From assembly GCA_910584605.1 (NCBI GenBank), contig CAJUAW010000043.1, positions 1-20,644 on the forward strand: a stretch of DNA of 20,644 nt. Direction: 5' to 3'. Numbering within the stretch: position 1 is the first letter of the stretch; every line of letters starts with the position of its first letter. The notes below the pieces were generated by a model. That model saw only the letters and a program-made list of their open reading frames with translations, was not told the DNA's origin and did no database searches. The translations under genes were made by a program, and so were the position numbers. Source of the DNA: an uncultured Oscillospiraceae bacterium. Lineage in GTDB: Bacteria; Bacillota_A; Clostridia; Oscillospirales; Oscillospiraceae. Below are positions 1-7,307 of this stretch, one piece after another.

Positions 1-188
1 TGCAGGCTCTTGAAAAGCAGCTGGCCCAGGCTGACCCCGATACGGCCACCTTCAAGGTGCTGTTCACCAGCTGGCAGGAAACCTACGGGAAGATGATGGA
101 GGCCCTGGAGCGGATCAAGACTACGGACAGCGACAAGGCCGGCAAATTGCAGGGAGCTATCCGAGCCGTGGTGGAGGGGATGGCTTGA
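1..188 (+). CDS. 3' end of an unrecognised early phage gene (partial)
   Basis: The frame is open from the window edge (first complete codon at base 3) to a TGA at 186-188, giving the last 61 residues of a protein whose start lies outside the window. The visible part is mostly helix-forming and charged (LEKQLAQADPDTATFK near the beginning, ending AIRAVVEGMA). I see no catalytic motif and do not recognise a family. Its stop overlaps the TTG start of the next gene (TTGA), so the two are probably translationally coupled and belong to the same early operon as the recombination genes. Coding status is supported by the coupling and by the absence of stops. Function is unknown. Confidence 0.6.
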   Translation, partial: QALEKQLAQADPDTATFKVLFTSWQETYGKMMEALERIKTTDSDKAGKLQGAIRAVVEGMA

Positions 189-400
189 CCGAGATTCAGA
201 ACGGCATTTATGCCACCCCGACCAATGAATTGACCGCCCTGGCCCTGGAGGCTCGGAAACGTAAAATCAGCTACGGCCAGTTGGTCAGCATCACCACCGG
301 CTATGAGCAGCAGCAGATTATTCGTCAGCACTGCATTGAGCGGGGAAAGAAGGGCGCTGCCCCGGAGAAGAAAGCCACCAAAACGAAGAAAAGGAGTTAA
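185..400 (+). CDS. small basic phage protein of unknown function
   Basis: A 71-residue protein starting at TTG 185. The start overlaps the preceding stop, and a GGAGGGG-type ribosome binding site lies just upstream (about 173-180). The N-terminal half is neutral (NGIYATPTNELTALALEARK), and the tail is strongly basic and lysine-rich (KKATKTKKRS), which would suit contact with nucleic acid. No cysteine pairs, Walker motif or transmembrane segment is visible. It sits directly before the AAA ATPase, whose Shine-Dalgarno (AAGGAG, 391-396) lies inside its last codons. I do not recognise the family. It could be an accessory DNA-binding protein of the recombination operon, but that is inference from charge and position only. 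Confidence 0.6.
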   Translation: MTEIQNGIYATPTNELTALALEARKRKISYGQLVSITTGYEQQQIIRQHCIERGKKGAAPEKKATKTKKRS

Positions 401-402
401 AT

Positions 403-1686
403 ATGTCAGTCAAAATCACACAATTTGAGGCGGAGAACGTCAAGCGCATCAAGGCGCTGACCCTCACCCCGGCGCCCTCGGGCCTGACGGTGATCGGGGG
501 CCGGAACAACCAAGGGAAGACCTCCAGCCTGGACGCCATCCTGTGGGCGCTGGGAGGGGACCGGTACCGGCCCTCCCAGGCCCAGCGGGAGGGCTCGGTC
601 CTCCCGCCCCGGCTCCGCCTGGAGCTGTCCAACGGCATCATTGTGGAGCGGGCGGGGAAGAACAGCGATTTGAAGGTGACGGACGCCTCCGGCCGCAAGG
701 CGGGCCAGCAGCTGCTCAATTCCTTTGTGGAGCAGCTGGCCCTTGATATGCCCCGGTTTATGCAGTCCACCAGCAAGGAAAAGGCTACTACCCTCCTGCG
801 GATCATTGGCCTGAAGGACCAGGTGGAGGCGCTGGAGCGGCAGGAGAAGGAGCTGTACGACCAGCGTCACGCCATCGGCCAGATCGCCGACCGGAAGGCC
901 AAGTATGCCAGGGAGCTGCCCCGCTATGAGGGCGCGCCCGCCGAGCCGGTTTCCGCCTATGACCTGATCCAGCGCCAGCAGGACATCCTGGCCCGGAACG
1001 GGGAGAACCAGCGCAAGCGCCTGCGGGCCGCCCAGCTGGAGGCGGAGCGGGACCGCCTGGGCAAGGAGCTGGGCCTGCTGGAGGAGCGGTACAAGGCCCT
1101 CTGCGCCGACTGTGAGGTCGCCGCCAAAGACGCCCTGGACCTGCTGGACGAATCCACCGAGGAGCTGGAGGCCAGCATCCAGGAGATCGACGCCATCAAC
1201 GTGAAGGTGCGCACCAACCAGGACAAGGCCCGGGCCGAGGAGGAGGCCGAGGCGTACAGCGGCCAGTACGACCAGCTGTCCGCCCGGCTGGAGCGCGTAC
1301 GCCAGCAGAAGACCGATCTCCTGCAAGGCGCGAAACTGCCCCTCCCCGGCCTCTCCGTGGAGGATGGGGAATTGACCTATCAGGGCAAGCCCTGGGACTG
1401 CATGAGCGGCAGCGACCAGCTGAAGGTGTCCACCGCCATCGTCCGGGCGCTGAAGCCGGAGTGCGGCTTTGTACTCCTGGATAAGCTGGAACAGATGGAC
1501 CTGGAGACCCTGCGGGAGTTCTCCGCCTGGATGGAGGCCGAGGGGTTGCAGGGGATCGCCACCCGGGTGTCCACTGGCGGGGAGTGCTCCATCATCATTG
1601 AGGACGGCTGCGCCAGAGACCCGGCGGTCCCCGCTCCGCCGTCTCCGCCCAAAACGCCCAAAACATGGAAAGCAGGTGAATTTTGA
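403..1686 (+). CDS. SMC/RecF-like AAA family ATPase
   Basis: A 427-residue protein with the split P-loop architecture of RecF/SbcC/SMC-type ATPases. Walker A is GRNNQGKTS at residues 33-41, directly after an N-terminal beta-rich start (KITQFEAENVKRIKAL). A long charged, probably coiled-coil middle covers about residues 130-310. A C-terminal half-site has an ABC-signature-like MSGSDQLKVS from residue 334 and Walker B VLLDKLEQMD near 357-366 (Asp360). It is much shorter than SbcC or SMC, as is usual for phage versions. ATP-dependent DNA binding in recombination or repair is the family expectation. ATG 403 is chosen because AAGGAG lies 6 bases upstream. The stop overlaps the next ATG (TGATG). 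The C-terminus is -KAGEF, resembling the -QAGKF end of the DUF669 protein two genes downstream. The ATPase class is confident; the precise role is not. Confidence 0.85.
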   Translation: MSVKITQFEAENVKRIKALTLTPAPSGLTVIGGRNNQGKTSSLDAILWALGGDRYRPSQAQREGSVLPPRLRLELSNGIIVERAGKNSDLKVTDASGRKAGQQLLNSFVEQLALDMPRFMQSTSKEKATTLLRIIGLKDQVEALERQEKELYDQRHAIGQIADRKAKYARELPRYEGAPAEPVSAYDLIQRQQDILARNGENQRKRLRAAQLEAERDRLGKELGLLEERYKALCADCEVAAKDALDLLDESTEELEASIQEIDAINVKVRTNQDKARAEEEAEAYSGQYDQLSARLERVRQQKTDLLQGAKLPLPGLSVEDGELTYQGKPWDCMSGSDQLKVSTAIVRALKPECGFVLLDKLEQMDLETLREFSAWMEAEGLQGIATRVSTGGECSIIIEDGCARDPAVPAPPSPPKTPKTWKAGEF

Positions 1687-2708
1687 TGCAGATCATTACA
1701 GGCGTACAGAAGACCGCCCTGAAGGTGGTGATCTACGGGCCGGAGGGGATCGGAAAATCCACCTTCGCCTCCCAGTTCCCCCGGCCGTTGTTCCTCGATA
1801 CCGAAGGGAGTACCAGGCACATGGACGTGTCCCGAACCCCCCGGCCCACCTCCTGGGCCATGCTGATGGACCAGGTGGGGGCGGTGGAGAAGGACCCTGG
1901 CCTGTGCGGGACGCTGGTCCTGGACACAGCGGACTGGGCGGAGCAGCTGTGCTCCGCAGAGCTGTGCGCCAAGAATCAGAAGAGCAGCATTGAGGAGTTC
2001 GGCTACGGCAAGGGCTACACCTATCTGGGGGAGGAGTTCGGCCGGCTGCTGAACCGGCTGGAGGGGGTGGTAGACCGCGGGGTCAACGTGGTCATCACCG
2101 CCCATGCCAGGATGCGGAAGTTCGAGCAGCCCGACGAGATGGGGGCCTATGACCGGTGGGAGCTGAAGCTGTCCAAGCAGACGGCCCCCCTGGTGAAGGA
2201 GTGGGCCGACCTGGTCCTCTTCGCCAACTATAAGACCTACCCCGTCAAGACCAAGGAGGGCAAGGTGAAGGCTCAGGGGGGCAAGCGGGTGATGTACACC
2301 GCCCACCACCCCTGCTGGGACGCCAAGAACCGCCTGGGCCTGCCGGAGGAGCTGCCCTTCGAGTTTGAATCCATCCGGTCCTGTGTCCCTGGCGGAGGGG
2401 CGGAGGAGAAGGTCCCCGGCCCCCAGCCACCCCTTCCGGCGGCTCCCGCCCCGGAGCCGCAGCCGCAGCAGTGGCAGTCCGCTCCGGAGCCTCCCGGCCT
2501 GCCCGCCTACTTAAAGCCCCTCTACGACCTGATGAACGCCAACAACGTGTCCCCTGACGAGGTGGAGGCCGCCTGTGTGACTAAGGGGTACGCCCCCCAG
2601 GACCTGCCCCTCGACAGTTACCCGGAGGATTTCGTCACCGGCGTGCTGGTGGCCGCCTGGTCCCAGGTGTACGGCATGATCCTGGAGAACCGGCCCGTTC
2701 CGTTTTGA
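1686..2708 (+). CDS. Sak4-like RecA-fold ATPase (phage nucleotide-binding protein)
   Basis: A 340-residue protein with a RecA-like ATPase core. Walker A is GPEGIGKST at residues 18-26. A FLDTEGS segment follows, then Walker B TLVLDTADW with Asp80, and a later VVITAHARM motif. This is the arrangement of the AAA_24/Sak4 group of phage single-strand annealing or strand-exchange proteins. A proline-rich linker (about residues 245-275) leads to a short C-terminal helical region ending -RPVPF. A TTG at 1683 would add one residue; ATG 1686 is preferred because AGGTGA (1674-1679) is well spaced and the start overlaps the previous TGA. It lies between an SMC-like ATPase and DUF669, a common phage recombination context. 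In the Sak4 family such proteins act with a single-strand-binding partner. The exact activity here is inferred. Confidence 0.8.
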   Translation: MQIITGVQKTALKVVIYGPEGIGKSTFASQFPRPLFLDTEGSTRHMDVSRTPRPTSWAMLMDQVGAVEKDPGLCGTLVLDTADWAEQLCSAELCAKNQKSSIEEFGYGKGYTYLGEEFGRLLNRLEGVVDRGVNVVITAHARMRKFEQPDEMGAYDRWELKLSKQTAPLVKEWADLVLFANYKTYPVKTKEGKVKAQGGKRVMYTAHHPCWDAKNRLGLPEELPFEFESIRSCVPGGGAEEKVPGPQPPLPAAPAPEPQPQQWQSAPEPPGLPAYLKPLYDLMNANNVSPDEVEAACVTKGYAPQDLPLDSYPEDFVTGVLVAAWSQVYGMILENRPVPF

Positions 2709-2729
2709 TAAAGAAAGGAGAACAAAGCT

Positions 2730-3248
2730 ATGAGCGATTTTACCGAGACCCTTCAGGGCCGCGCCCTGGACTGGGACGACGAAATTTCCAACGACGCCCC
2801 GGAATATGTTACCCTCCCCGAGGGGGAGTACGACTTCACCGTCACCGGCTTTGAGCGGGGCCGGTATCAGCCCGGTCCCAACGCCAAGCTGCCCCCCTGC
2901 AACATGGCCCAGCTGACCCTGGAGGTCCAGACCCCCGACGGCATGAGCGTCCCGGTGCGGGACCGGCTGTTCCTCCACTCCTCTACCGAGGGCTTCCTGT
3001 GCGAGTTTTTCACCTGCATCGGCCAGCGCCGCCACGGGGAGCGGGTGCGGATGAACTGGGGGGCAGTGCCAGGGGCCAAGGGCCGGGCCAGAGTGGGGGT
3101 GCGTTCCTACCAGAAGGACGGCGAGACCCGCACCATCAACGAGATCAAGAAGTACCTGGAGCCCAAGGAGTCCCCCGCTCCCGCCCCGGCCACCCCCGTT
3201 ACCGGGAAGCAGACCGCCATATCCGGCTTCCAGGCGGGGAAATTCTGA
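2730..3248 (+). CDS. DUF669 family phage protein, probable ssDNA-associated recombination partner
   Basis: A 172-residue protein with the DUF669 look: a short acidic N-terminus, a YVTLPEGEYDFTVTGFERG segment near residues 30-50, a beta-rich middle, then KYLEP and a proline/alanine linker ending in GFQAGKF. Family members sit beside Sak- or Erf-type recombination genes in many Firmicute phages and are suspected to bind single-stranded DNA; I see no enzyme motif. The Shine-Dalgarno AAAGGAG (about 2713-2719) is well placed before ATG 2730. The stop overlaps the helicase start (TGATG at 3246-3250), so they are coupled. The flexible linker plus an aromatic C-terminal tip resembles the layout of single-strand binding proteins, which is suggestive but not proof. 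Confidence 0.75.
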   Translation: MSDFTETLQGRALDWDDEISNDAPEYVTLPEGEYDFTVTGFERGRYQPGPNAKLPPCNMAQLTLEVQTPDGMSVPVRDRLFLHSSTEGFLCEFFTCIGQRRHGERVRMNWGAVPGAKGRARVGVRSYQKDGETRTINEIKKYLEPKESPAPAPATPVTGKQTAISGFQAGKF

Positions 3249-4826
3249 TGGAGCTGCGGCCCTATCAGCGGGCGGCGGAGGCCGCCGTTCTGGAGCAGTG
3301 GGACAGCGGGGCGCTGCGCACCCTGCTGGTCCTGCCCACCGGCTGCGGCAAGACGGTGGTGTTCTCCAAGGTCATTGAGGACCGGGTCCGGGCGGGGGAC
3401 CGGTGTCTGATCCTGGCCCACCGGGGGGAGCTGCTGGACCAGGCGGCGGACAAGCTGAAGAGGACCACCGGTCTGGGCTGCGCCCTGGAGAAGGGGGAGA
3501 GCAGCTGCCTGGGCAGCTGGTACCGGGTGACGGCGGGCTCGGTCCAGAGCCTGATGCGGGAGAAACGGCTGGCCCGGTTCGCCCCGGACTATTTTCAGAC
3601 CATCGTAGTGGACGAGGCCCACCATGTCCTGTCTGACAGCTACCAGCGGGTGCTGGACCACTTTCCCGGCGCCCGGGTGCTGGGGGTGACCGCCACCCCG
3701 GATCGGGGGGACATGCGGAATCTGGGGCAGTTTTTCCAGTCCCTGGCCTATGAGTATACCCTGCCCAAGGCCATCCGGGAGGGCTACCTGTGTCCCATCA
3801 AGGCGCTGACCATCCCCCTGAAGCTGGACCTGACCGGGGTGGGGGTTCAGGTGGGATTTCCGATCCGCCGACATCGACACCGCCCTGGACCCCTATCTGG
3901 AGCAGATCGCCCGGGAGATGGAGGAGTACTGCCGGGACCGGCGGACGGTGGTCTTCCTGCCCCTGGTGAAGACCTCGCAGAAGTTTCAAGCAATCCTCAG
4001 CGCCCGCGGCTTCCGGGCGGCGGAGGTCAACGGGACCAGCCAGGACCGGGGGGCAGTCCTCCGGGACTTTGAGGCGGGGCGGTACAACGTGCTGTGCAAC
4101 TCCATGCTCCTCACCGAGGGGTGGGACTGTCCGCCGGTGGACTGCATTGTGGTGCTGCGGCCCACCAAGGTGCGCAGCCTGTACAGCCAGATGGTGGGCC
4201 GGGGCACCCGGCTCGCCTCTGGCAAGGACCACCTGCTGCTGCTGGACTTCCTGTGGCACACCGAGCGCCATGAGCTGTGCCACCCCGCCAGCCTGATCTG
4301 CGAGTCGGAGGAGGTGGCCAGGAGGATGACCGAAAACGTACAACTTGCGGGGACTCCCGTGGATATACAGGAGGCCATGGAGCAGGCGTCGGAGGACGTG
4401 GTGGCCCAGCGGGAGGAGGCCCTGGCCAAGCAGCTGGCCGAGCTGCGCCGGCGGAAGAAGCGGCTGGTGGACCCCCTCCAGTTCGAGATGTCCATCCAGG
4501 CGGAGGACCTGACCGGCTACCGGCCCTCCTTCGGCTGGGAGATGGGTCCGCCCAGCGACGCCCAGCGGACCGCTCTGGAGAGGCAGGGCATCCGCCCCGA
4601 CCAGATCGAGAACGCGGGCAAGGCCAGACTGCTGCTGGACCGGCTGAACAGCCGCCGCACCGCCGGACTGACCACCCCAAAACAGATCCGCTTTCTGGAG
4701 GGGAAGGGCTTCCGGCATGTAGGCGCCTGGCAGTTTGACGCGGCCAAGCGCCTGATCGACCGGATCGCCGCCAACGATTGGCGGATACCGGCTGGCGTGG
4801 ACCCGCGGACCTATGAGGGGGTATAA
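3248..4826 (+). pseudogene. DEAD/DEAH-box SF2 helicase, split by a frameshift near 3850
   Basis: The gene starts at ATG 3248, coupled to the previous stop. The first part carries PTGCGKT (residues 30-36, motif I), ILAHRGELLDQA (Ia), DEAH (122-125, motif II) and TATP (148-151, motif III). After LDLTGVGVQ, at 3848-3850, this frame turns into nonsense and stops at 4072. The correct sequence resumes one frame over from GAT 3855 (DFRSADIDTALDPYLEQIA), running on through LLTEGWDCPP (motif V) and QMVGRGTRL (motif VI) to TAA 4824-4826. Reading through needs a +1 shift (equivalent to one extra, or two missing, bases) in GTGGGAT. As written, the product is an N-terminal half (3248-4072) and possibly a C-terminal half from ATG 3918, which lacks a clear ribosome binding site. 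It may be a real inactivating mutation or an assembly/sequencing error. All seven helicase motif regions are otherwise intact, which suggests recent damage or an error. Confidence 0.8.
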
Positions 4827-4829
4827 CGA

Positions 4830-7016
4830 TTGGAGCATGAGATCGACCTGAGGGAACTGCTGCCCTACATAGACCCAGCTCAGCTGTCCTACCAGCAGTG
4901 GCTGGAGGTGGGCATGGGTCTGCACGAGGCGGGTTATACCCCGGAGGACTGGGAGGACTGGAGCCGGAGGGATATGAAACGCTACCACCCCGGGGAGTGC
5001 GCCCGGAAGTGGAACACCTTCCACGGTGCGGATTCCCCCGTCACCGGAGGGACTTTGGTGAAAATGGCCATGGACCGGGGCTGGCGGCCCGCCGCCTCCG
5101 GCCACGAGCTGGGCTGGGAGGACGTCATCGGTCCCTCAGACGAGCTGGTGGTGGTGGACCGGGACTGGCTGGAGCTCCGGGAGGTACACACCCCCCGGAG
5201 CTGGGACCCGGCCCGGCAGCTCATCACCTACCTGGAGACCCTGTTCGAGGCGGGGGAGAATGTGGGCTACGTGGTGGAGACCTGGGAGAAGGACGGCAAA
5301 TTCCTGCCCACCAGGGGCTGCTGGGACCGCACTGCCGGGGAGCTCATCGAGGCGCTGAGCCGCTGCGGGGGCGACCTGGGCTCCGTCCTGGGGGACTACG
5401 ATCCCCAGGCGGGGGCCTGGATCCGGTTCAACCCCCTGGACGGCCAGGGCTGCAAAAACGAGAACGTCACCGACTTTCGCTACGCCCTGGTGGAGTCGGA
5501 CTCCATGCCTGTGGAGGAGCAGAACGCCGCCCTCCGGGCGCTGGAGCTGCCCATCGCGGCCCTGGTCCACTCGGGCGGGAAGAGTCTCCACGCCATCGTC
5601 CGGGTGGAGGCGGGCAGTTATGAGGAATACCGCAAGCGGGTGGATTTCCTCTACGAGGTGTGCCGGAAAAACGGCCTGGACATCGACCGGCAGAACCGGA
5701 ACCCCTCCCGGCTGTCCCGGATGCCGGGGGTAGAGCGGAAGGGGAACCGGCAGTTTCTGGTGGAGACGGACCTGGGAAAGCCCTCCTGGAACGAGTGGAA
5801 GGAGTGGATCGAGAGCGTAAACGACGACCTGCCCGACCCGGAGGGGGACCTGGAGACCGGCCTGCCCCAGCTGGCCCCCGCCCTCATCAAGGACGTGCTG
5901 CGGCAGGGCCACAAGATGCTGCTGGCCGGACCCAGCAAGGCGGGCAAGTCCTTTGCCCTGATCGAGCTGGCCATCGCCATTGCGGAGGGCCTGCCCTGGC
6001 TGGGCTTCCCCTGCGCCCAGGGGAAGGTGATGTACGTCAACCTGGAGCTGGACCGGGCCTCCTGCCTGCACCGCTTCCACGACGTGCGCCAGGCTATGGG
6101 GGCGCCCAGCCGGAACAGCGTGGATATCTGGAACCTGCGGGGCAAGTCGGTGCCCATGGACAAGCTGGCCCCCAAGCTGATCCGCCGGGCGGCAAAAAAG
6201 AACTACATCGCCATCATCCTCGACCCCATCTACAAGGTCATCACCGGCGACGAGAACAGCGCCGACCAAATGGCCCGGTTCTGCAACCAGTTCGACAAGG
6301 TGTGTACCGAGCTGGGCTGCGCCGTGATCTACTGCCACCACCACTCCAAGGGGCGGCAGGGGGACAAGCGGTCCATGGACCGGGCCAGCGGCTCGGGAGT
6401 CTTCGCCCGGGACCCGGACGCTTTGCTGGATATGATCGAGCTGACCGTCAGCGACGCTCTGCGGAAGCAGGAGACCAACAACGCGGTGGGCCGGACCTGC
6501 GCCCAGGCGCTGGCGGCGGCAGGGAAGCTGGAGGAGGCGGGCCAGGACGACCTGTGCAGCGAAGCGGCCGCCCTGGCCGCCTGTGAGACAGCCCTGGAGC
6601 CCCAGGCTTACCGGGACCTCCTGGACCGGGCGGAGGAGGCCAGGAGGTCCGTCCAGGCCCGCACAGCGTGGCGCATCGAGGGCACCCTGCGGGAGTTCCC
6701 CCGCTTTGCCCCCGTCAACGTCTGGTTCGACTACCCCATCCACAGAGAGGACGGGAACAGCGTCCTGGCCGACATCGACCCGGATGGGGAGGAACCAGGC
6801 TGGCGGCGGGCGATCGGAAAACGCAAGCCAAAAGCCGTCAAGGAAAAGGAGCGAAAGGAAGCCGTCGAGACCGCTTTTGAAGCCTGCGGGATCGAAGGAA
6901 CGGTGACTGTAAGCGCCCTTGCGGAGTACATGGGCGTGACCGAAAAGACCGTCAGAAACCGGTTGAAAGAGCACGGCGGTTTCTGGATCGATGACAATGA
7001 GGTGGGGCAGAAGTGA
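4830..7016 (+). CDS. phage primase-helicase (PriCT-2, AEP-like primase, RepA-type helicase)
   Basis: A 728-residue multidomain replication protein. Residues about 10-75 resemble the PriCT-2 domain (YQQWLEVGMGLHEAGYTPED, ending KWNTFHG). A primase-like region contains HSGGKSLH (247-254), matching the S-x-H signature of archaeo-eukaryotic primases, and DRQNRNPSRLSRMPG further on. A RepA/AAA_25-type helicase follows, with GPSKAGKS (367-374), Walker B IILDPIY (Asp465) and YCHHHSKG (501-508). A C-terminal helix-turn-helix (VSALAEYMGVTEKTVRNRLK, about 695-715) could recognise DNA. TTG 4830 is the start: GAGGGGG (4815-4821) lies 8 bases upstream and no better ATG is near. A protein of this design primes and unwinds the phage genome. 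The iteron-like repeats directly downstream are a plausible target for its HTH, which is inference. Confidence 0.85.
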   Translation: MEHEIDLRELLPYIDPAQLSYQQWLEVGMGLHEAGYTPEDWEDWSRRDMKRYHPGECARKWNTFHGADSPVTGGTLVKMAMDRGWRPAASGHELGWEDVIGPSDELVVVDRDWLELREVHTPRSWDPARQLITYLETLFEAGENVGYVVETWEKDGKFLPTRGCWDRTAGELIEALSRCGGDLGSVLGDYDPQAGAWIRFNPLDGQGCKNENVTDFRYALVESDSMPVEEQNAALRALELPIAALVHSGGKSLHAIVRVEAGSYEEYRKRVDFLYEVCRKNGLDIDRQNRNPSRLSRMPGVERKGNRQFLVETDLGKPSWNEWKEWIESVNDDLPDPEGDLETGLPQLAPALIKDVLRQGHKMLLAGPSKAGKSFALIELAIAIAEGLPWLGFPCAQGKVMYVNLELDRASCLHRFHDVRQAMGAPSRNSVDIWNLRGKSVPMDKLAPKLIRRAAKKNYIAIILDPIYKVITGDENSADQMARFCNQFDKVCTELGCAVIYCHHHSKGRQGDKRSMDRASGSGVFARDPDALLDMIELTVSDALRKQETNNAVGRTCAQALAAAGKLEEAGQDDLCSEAAALAACETALEPQAYRDLLDRAEEARRSVQARTAWRIEGTLREFPRFAPVNVWFDYPIHREDGNSVLADIDPDGEEPGWRRAIGKRKPKAVKEKERKEAVETAFEACGIEGTVTVSALAEYMGVTEKTVRNRLKEHGGFWIDDNEVGQK

Positions 7017-7029
7017 GGGAAAATAACAG

Positions 7030-7128
7030 AAAATTTCCCTTCCCTGGGGAAGAAAAAAACGCAAAATTTCCTTTCCCTGACAGGGAAAAAAACGAAAATT
7101 TCCCTGTTTCCCTGGCAGGGAAAAAACG
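7030..7128. repeat. three tandem 32-34 bp repeats with TTTCCCTG dyads, candidate origin/iterons
   Basis: Units lie at 7030-7061, 7063-7094 and 7095-7128. Each begins AAAATTTCC and ends in an A-run plus CG. Units 2 and 3 contain near-perfect dyads, TTTCCCTG-A-CAGGGAAA (7072-7088) and TTTCCCTG-G-CAGGGAAA (7107-7123). Unit 1 carries CTTCCC-TG-GGGAAG (7039-7052). A related dyad follows at 7144-7155 (TTCCC-CA-GGGAA), and another half-site at 7192-7199. The position just after a primase-helicase gene and the A/T-rich flanks suit a replication origin or operator cluster. Spacing is too short, and spacers are absent, for a CRISPR array. Confidence 0.7.
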
Positions 7129-7162
7129 TAACATTCTGTTTTTTTCCCCAGGGAAGAAAAAG

Positions 7163-7182
7163 TACCCCCCTAAAGGGGGGTA
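7163..7182. other. perfect 8-bp hairpin TACCCCCC-TAAA-GGGGGGTA
   Basis: A perfect inverted repeat with six consecutive C and six consecutive G bases flanking a TAAA loop. It stands between the TTTCCCTG repeats and the long palindrome at 7202-7264. It is followed by TAAATAGATC rather than a T-run, so it is not a standard intrinsic terminator on the + strand. It could be a protein-binding or structural element of an origin, or could stabilise a transcript end. Function unknown. Confidence 0.6.
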
Positions 7183-7201
7183 AATAGATCATTTCCCTGC
7201 G

Positions 7202-7264
7202 GTCAACGGGGGAAGTAGTCGTGCGTCAGCTCACGCACGACGACTCCTTCCCCGGATCGTTGAC
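7202..7264. other. 63-base imperfect inverted repeat upstream of rusA
   Basis: Three nested arm pairs match. GTCAACG (7202-7208) pairs with CGTTGAC (7258-7264), GGGGAAG (7209-7215) with CTTCCCC (7247-7253), and AGTCGTGCGT (7217-7226) with ACGCACGAC-GACT (7233-7245), the last with a three-base bulge. The loop is CAGCTC. The resulting structure has about 24 base pairs with small bulges. No T-run follows directly (ACAAAAATTTTT comes next), so termination is doubtful. It may be an origin element or mRNA leader structure for the resolvase gene. Confidence 0.65.
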
Positions 7265-7307
7265 AAAAATTTTTCTCAAGACAACACACTTTAGTGAGGT
7301 GAAGCGA

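Noticed and set aside
3848..3857. Programmed +1 recoding in the helicase
   Set aside because: No rare codon, stop codon or stimulatory structure is evident at the junction; mutation or sequence error is simpler.
5136..7064. Very long open frame on the minus strand opposite the primase-helicase
   Set aside because: GC-rich genes often leave the opposite strand open. It has low-complexity Leu/Gly/Val/Pro-rich sequence, no ribosome site and no recognisable motif. The same holds for long minus frames opposite terL, the portal, the minor capsid gene and the tape measure repeats.
7030..7128. Repeats considered as a CRISPR array
   Set aside because: Units are contiguous, with no unique spacers of about 30 bases, and there are no cas genes.
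7260..7290. TTGACA at 7260-7265 as a promoter for rusA
   Set aside because: No TATAAT-like box occurs at 16-18 bases; the hexamer is part of the palindrome arm CGTTGAC.
7221..7307. GTG 7221 as the rusA start
   Set aside because: It lies inside the palindrome without a ribosome site, and the added residues do not resemble RusA; ATG 7308 has AGGTGA.
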